A stretch of 64,000 nt of DNA from Puniceicoccaceae bacterium (lineage in GTDB: Bacteria > Verrucomicrobiota > Verrucomicrobiia > Opitutales > JAFGAQ01), in NCBI GenBank assembly GCA_040224245.1, contig JBEGIR010000014.1, positions 1-64,000 on the forward strand, given 5' to 3'. Below, one piece after another: positions 61,901-64,000 of this stretch (position 1 is its first letter; each line of letters begins with the position of its first letter). Position numbers and translations under genes: made by a program. Below the pieces are notes generated by a model that had not been told where the DNA came from, ran no database searches, and was given only the letters and a program-made list of their open reading frames with translations.

Positions 61901-62050
61901 CTGTTGCTCGCTACCGGAACCGGAAGCGAAGTACAACGTCCCTTGGCGGTCGTTGTCATTGGCGGACTGGTTTCCTCGACCATGCTCACCCTGATTGTCC
62001 TGCCCGCTCTCTACAAGTGGTTCGCCATCAACCCAAACCAGGAAGCATAA
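58943..62050 (+). CDS. czcA: heavy-metal efflux RND transporter (CzcA/CusA family)
   Basis: The inner membrane pump of 1035 residues has the RND layout: TM1, a large periplasmic loop, TM2-7, a second loop, TM8-12. The N-terminus (SYRQLPVDAFPDVSPALVQV) is typical of the HME group. The TM4 motif reads AIAIGMMVDGTIVMVENTDR; it keeps the proton-relay Asp and Glu but lacks the DFG of CzcA (Zn/Co/Cd). The AIAIG..VD pattern is closer to CusA (Cu/Ag). The metal is therefore uncertain. AAGGAGG precedes the ATG. It is last in the czcCBA operon. Confidence 0.93.
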   Translation: MFQKIIDTSLHNKLVIVLLTMAVIAGGYWSYRQLPVDAFPDVSPALVQVFTVTKGLGPEEVEKFVTFPVEAAMSGLPKVKEIRSVSNFGLSVVSVYFEEDTDIYFARQVVGERLSEAREAIPEGFGEPEMGPISTGQGLVLYYNLIDTTGEYSLEELRTIQDWIVKYNLQTVPGVTEVLGIGGFVKQFQVNIDPDALLRYNISLKGVIERIEANNQNVGGQFIERNGEMFIVRSEGLAQDIRDLERIVITHEDGTPIFLNDVATVEIGGEIRQGLQTRNGSEEVVSGMVIKLYGTNSSTVIEAVEAKLAEIEAALPEGVVIDPYYQQKTLVESSVRTVTSALLQGIALVVLVLLVFIGGFRPSIVVSLAIPFSVLFATVAMYYFGISANLMSLGGLAIAIGMMVDGTIVMVENTDRLLRSSVSGESKSRTISRACLEVAQPITFAILIVVLVFIPLFTLQGVEGKMFRPLAYTVALAMFGSLIYALIGAPVFSALFMRKPRSKKGAEASSPREVWVVRQLVTVYRPIVRLFVHVRILAITVALVLIAVGAWIFPKLGSEFTPRLMEGDIIANLSMAPSVSLEETKRNSLIAETRLLQIPEIEQAISRIGRGEVGAHADPINSVHMMVVLKDKLQWREGFGQVDIENAMREVLAGMPGVQVNITQPIQLSVDELIGGTKAQLAVKLFGSDLDVLKEQGDAIAAIVGDIEGAADVQTGQVIGSPQIVVRPDREAIARHGLNLAEVQGLIEAAVGGVEAGQIYEGVQRYDIYVRYREEARDSIEDLRHLIVQTHEGTLLPLDELATIREIVGPRQIVRENNQRYLEIQANVVGRDIGSFVEEAQAALDSQLTLPPGYLISWGGQYELQQEANQRLVIVIPVTLALIALLLYISFGSIKNTVLILLNIPLALVGGVVGLWLAGENLSAPSSIGFIALFGIALGNGMVLLTYLNQLIREGKAVDEASIEGACLRVRPVLMTAGTTLLGLLPLLLATGTGSEVQRPLAVVVIGGLVSSTMLTLIVLPALYKWFAINPNQEA

Positions 62051-62051
62051 T

Positions 62052-62237
62052 ATGAAAGCACCCAAACCTTCAAAAAATGGAGGTCACCTGGACTCTCCAC
62101 AAAGTCTGGCGGACAATCGTGTGACAGGCAGCAGGATGCCATATTCCTGTTTCTTGGGTTGGAACTTCCATGCAATCGGGGTGCGAGGTTTGACTTTGGA
62201 AACCTTCGGGCGATGGTTTCCAGACCACCGACCCTAA
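62052..62237 (+). CDS. possible small protein after czcA, 61 residues
   Basis: An ATG one base after the czcA stop opens a frame of 61 residues (KAPKPSKNGGHLDSPQSLAD near the start, GLTLETFGRWFPDHRP at the end). I do not recognise it, and no Shine-Dalgarno site is independent of the czcA end. TGGAAACC (62197-62204) and GGTTTCCA (62215-62222) form an 8-bp hairpin inside its 3' part, so the stretch could instead be a regulatory region for the next gene. Confidence 0.3.
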   Translation: MKAPKPSKNGGHLDSPQSLADNRVTGSRMPYSCFLGWNFHAIGVRGLTLETFGRWFPDHRP

Positions 62238-62262
62238 GGGGTTTAAATGAACTCGACTGCCA

Positions 62263-63168
62263 GTGATGCTTCCCAAGGCCGAAAACTGTTCATTCATTGA
62301 ACCTTCTGAACTGTCAGATCTGAACGCTGTCATCATCGACGTTCGCACTGTCGAGGCATTTGACGAGGTCAGATTGCCGGGCAGTGTGAATCATTGTGTT
62401 TACGAAGTCGTCTTTACCGAAACCCTTTCAAAGGCTTACCCAGAGAAGCATGTTCCCCTCGTGGTGTATGGCGAGGGTCCGCCCTGGCAGGCGGACCTGG
62501 CAGCAGTTGGTCGGCTGAATGCTCTCGGTTACACCCGTGTTTTTGTCCTGCGGGGCGGCCTTTCCCGGTGGATTTCTGAAGGTCGTACAACCGAGGGCAG
62601 TGGTCCAGCACCTGTGTCGATCCAGGCGGGCCAGTTCAGGCTTGATGCCAAGCGCAGCAAGGTAAGGTGGGTTGGACGCAACCTGACCAATCAGCACGAT
62701 GGAACCGTTGAGTGTAAGCACGGTTTTATGGAACTGGATGAAGCGGGGACTCCGATTGCCGGAGAAGTGGTCGTTGACCTCACGCGGATGAGTTGCCGGG
62801 ACATTGAGGACAAGTCACTCGCTGGCGTTCTCATTGCCCATCTTCAAAATGCCGATTTTTTTGACGTTGCGAAGTTTCCGGAAGCCAGCTTTGTGCTGCA
62901 TTCTTCTGAACGAATGCAAGGTGCGAGTTATGGGAAGCCGAATTTTAGGGTCAGCGGCTCACTCACAGCTCGTGGTCGGTCGATCCCGTTGGTTTTTGAT
63001 GCGCTCGTGGAATCGACCGGTGATGGGATCGTCTTCCAGGCAAACTTCAATTTTGATCGAGTATCCCTTGGTGCGTGTTACGGTTCAGGCAGATTGTTTG
63101 AGCGCCTGGGCATGCACCTGGTGAACGATTTGGTAAGCATGGACATCGGACTTGTCTTTGAGGTTTGA
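62263..63168 (+). CDS. rhodanese-like domain (no catalytic Cys) fused to a YceI domain
   Basis: Residues about 5-110 are a rhodanese fold (SDLNAVIIDVRTVEAFDEV, LNALGYTRVFVLRGGLSRW), but the active-site loop reads VVYGEGPPWQADLA where a Cys is expected, so sulfurtransferase activity is unlikely. Residues about 125-300 are a YceI-like lipocalin fold (FRLDAKRSKVRWVGRN, MSCRDIEDKSLAGVLIAHL, GSLTARGRSIPLVFDALV), a family that binds isoprenoid-like lipids. No signal peptide is visible, unlike many YceI proteins. It follows the metal-efflux operon after a short gap and may belong to the same unit. Confidence 0.85.
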   Translation: MMLPKAENCSFIEPSELSDLNAVIIDVRTVEAFDEVRLPGSVNHCVYEVVFTETLSKAYPEKHVPLVVYGEGPPWQADLAAVGRLNALGYTRVFVLRGGLSRWISEGRTTEGSGPAPVSIQAGQFRLDAKRSKVRWVGRNLTNQHDGTVECKHGFMELDEAGTPIAGEVVVDLTRMSCRDIEDKSLAGVLIAHLQNADFFDVAKFPEASFVLHSSERMQGASYGKPNFRVSGSLTARGRSIPLVFDALVESTGDGIVFQANFNFDRVSLGACYGSGRLFERLGMHLVNDLVSMDIGLVFEV

Positions 63169-63429
63169 TCGGGACATCAGCTGGATGGGATATTAACGCC
63201 GTGGAGTGGGACGGGGTGCAGTCACCCTTCGGAATCTGCGCACCTGTTGCCGATCAATGAATGCCTGAGTCGGCAACTCAAAAAGGGTTGCCTGCCACTT
63301 CAGGAGTCTGGGTTGTTCCTGTTGCTGCGGGAAGAGGGCATTTCCGATGATCGTAGAAACTTAAGGTTGCTTTTTTCATTTAAACTGCCTTTTGTGAATC
63401 CTTTTCGCCCTAATTTAACCAGTTCTGAA
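63169..63429. other. intergenic region before the L25 gene
   Basis: These 261 bases hold no gene I can support. GGCAAC (63272-63277) and GTTGCC (63287-63292) form a small hairpin around TCAAAAAGG. A GTG at 63394 is in frame with the L25 gene and could extend it by 12 residues, but the ATG at 63430 fits the family better. Confidence 0.5.
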
Positions 63430-64000
63430 ATGGAAGCGTTATTACTGAAAGTCAATGAAAGGACAGCGGTCGGAACCAGCGCTGCGAAGAAGATTCGCAG
63501 TGAAGGAAAGATCCCTGTAAATTTGTATGGTCCCTCCGGCAATCGTGAGCTGACTGTGGATGCGTCCGAATTCCGGGTGTTTTACAAGCAGGTGAAGGAC
63601 CAGTCAGCGCTGTTCGAAATTGAGGATACGAGCGGCAAGCAAACGCGCTGTCTGATTGAGGATGTGCAGGTGGATGCGATGTCTCGCAAGGTCATCCATG
63701 TGGATTTGCGTGAAATTGCCAAGGGCGTGGAATTGCATGCACACGTTCCGGTGCACGTGAAGGGAACTGCTTTTGGAGTCAAGAATCAGGGTGGAGTGAT
63801 CGAAGTGGTTGCTCACGAACTCGAAGTGCGCTGTCTTCCTCGCAATCTTCCAAAGGAATTGCTGGTCGATGTCAGCGAATTGAAGGTTCACGACTCTTTG
63901 CACGTCCGCGATCTTGTGGCACCCGAAGGCGTTGTCATCCTGAATCCGGGAGACGAGGTGGTTGTATCCTGCGCGACGTCCGCCAAAATGGAAACGACGA
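63430..64000 (+). CDS. rplY: 50S ribosomal protein L25 (CTC family), 3' end outside the window
   Basis: L25 binds 5S rRNA. The N-terminal L25 domain (ALLLKVNERTAVGTSAAKKI, EGKIPVNLYGPSG) is followed by the TL5/CTC C-terminal domain (ELHAHVPVHVKGTAFGVKNQ, GGVIEVVAHELEVRCLPRNL, VDVSELKVHDSLHVRDL). This makes it the long form, about 200 residues, of general-stress CTC type. The frame is open to the right edge at 190 residues. The ATG at 63430 starts with MEALLLKVNE. Confidence 0.95.
   Translation, partial: MEALLLKVNERTAVGTSAAKKIRSEGKIPVNLYGPSGNRELTVDASEFRVFYKQVKDQSALFEIEDTSGKQTRCLIEDVQVDAMSRKVIHVDLREIAKGVELHAHVPVHVKGTAFGVKNQGGVIEVVAHELEVRCLPRNLPKELLVDVSELKVHDSLHVRDLVAPEGVVILNPGDEVVVSCATSAKMETT

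Noticed and set aside
62052-62237. A firm gene call for the frame after czcA
   Set aside because: Only the start distance supports it. It is listed with low confidence and not used in interpretation.
55423-63168. Metal-efflux region as an integrative island bounded by tRNA-Asn
   Set aside because: I looked for another copy of the tRNA 3' end after czcA and the YceI gene and saw none, and no integrase gene is present. The known copy at 55808 lies before the operon.
1-64000. CRISPR array
   Set aside because: No regularly spaced short repeats or cas genes were seen; the only direct repeat is the pair at 55468 and 55808.

Overview
The window is a chromosomal segment of a Gram-negative bacterium with moderate GC content and dense coding. 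The gene content suggests Verrucomicrobiota, probably Opitutae/Puniceicoccales-like. Supporting features are a DUF3450-ExbB-ExbD-TonB-TPR cluster, an E. coli-type CysH/CysI/CysJ set, RecBCD, RNase Y, secreted proteins with signal peptides ending in A-Q, and frequent lack of clear Shine-Dalgarno sites. This placement is an inference from gene families; no 16S rRNA gene is present.

Layout. 1-4.1 kb: the end of an HDOD-domain gene and a large mosaic secreted protein (DUF4214-like, beta-helix, ricin-like, FG-GAP). 4.3-6.1 kb: rpsB-tsf with a strong terminator. 6.1-12.9 kb: assimilatory sulfate reduction (cysH; cysJ-cysI) with siroheme synthesis genes (cobA and a CbiX/SirB-like chelatase). 13-15.7 kb: a single-domain response regulator, sucC-sucD and a 43-residue membrane protein. 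15.8-20.2 kb: HemW-like radical SAM protein, IPT/TIG lipoprotein, RNase Y, and the SRP 4.5S RNA gene (ffs) with a visible promoter. 20.6-27.1 kb: a TonB energy-transduction operon (DUF3450, two ExbB-type, two ExbD, two TonB, one TPR protein) ending in a terminator. It is followed by a candidate orphan small RNA with its own promoter and terminator. 27.2-33.5 kb: FAD-linked oxidase, CGWS glutaredoxin, then a ketoacyl-synthase / glycosyltransferase / unclassified GTPase operon. 33.5-42.1 kb: recC-recB-recD. 42.2-49.1 kb: MBL hydrolase, small membrane protein, epimerase, a beta-lactamase/alpha-beta hydrolase fusion, MOSC, MobA and a nucleoside phosphorylase.

49.05-50.19 kb holds an intact IS630-type element whose terminal repeats and TA duplication can be read directly. 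It inserted into the 3' end of the phosphorylase gene and broke what was apparently translational coupling to the next gene. 50.3-55.2 kb: secreted small protein, GH67 alpha-glucuronidase, MgtC/DUF4010 membrane protein, site-2 protease.

55.4-56.0 kb is the most unusual stretch. A tRNA-Asn(GTT) gene is followed by a minimal GIY-YIG gene. A second copy of the tRNA 3' half plus flank (69 bp identical) then follows, and then the tail of a second, internally deleted GIY-YIG gene. This looks like a small tRNA-associated duplicating element. Downstream lie a Cys-rich secreted protein, a CzcCBA-type heavy-metal RND efflux operon and a rhodanese-like/YceI fusion lacking the rhodanese Cys. The window ends inside the gene for ribosomal protein L25.
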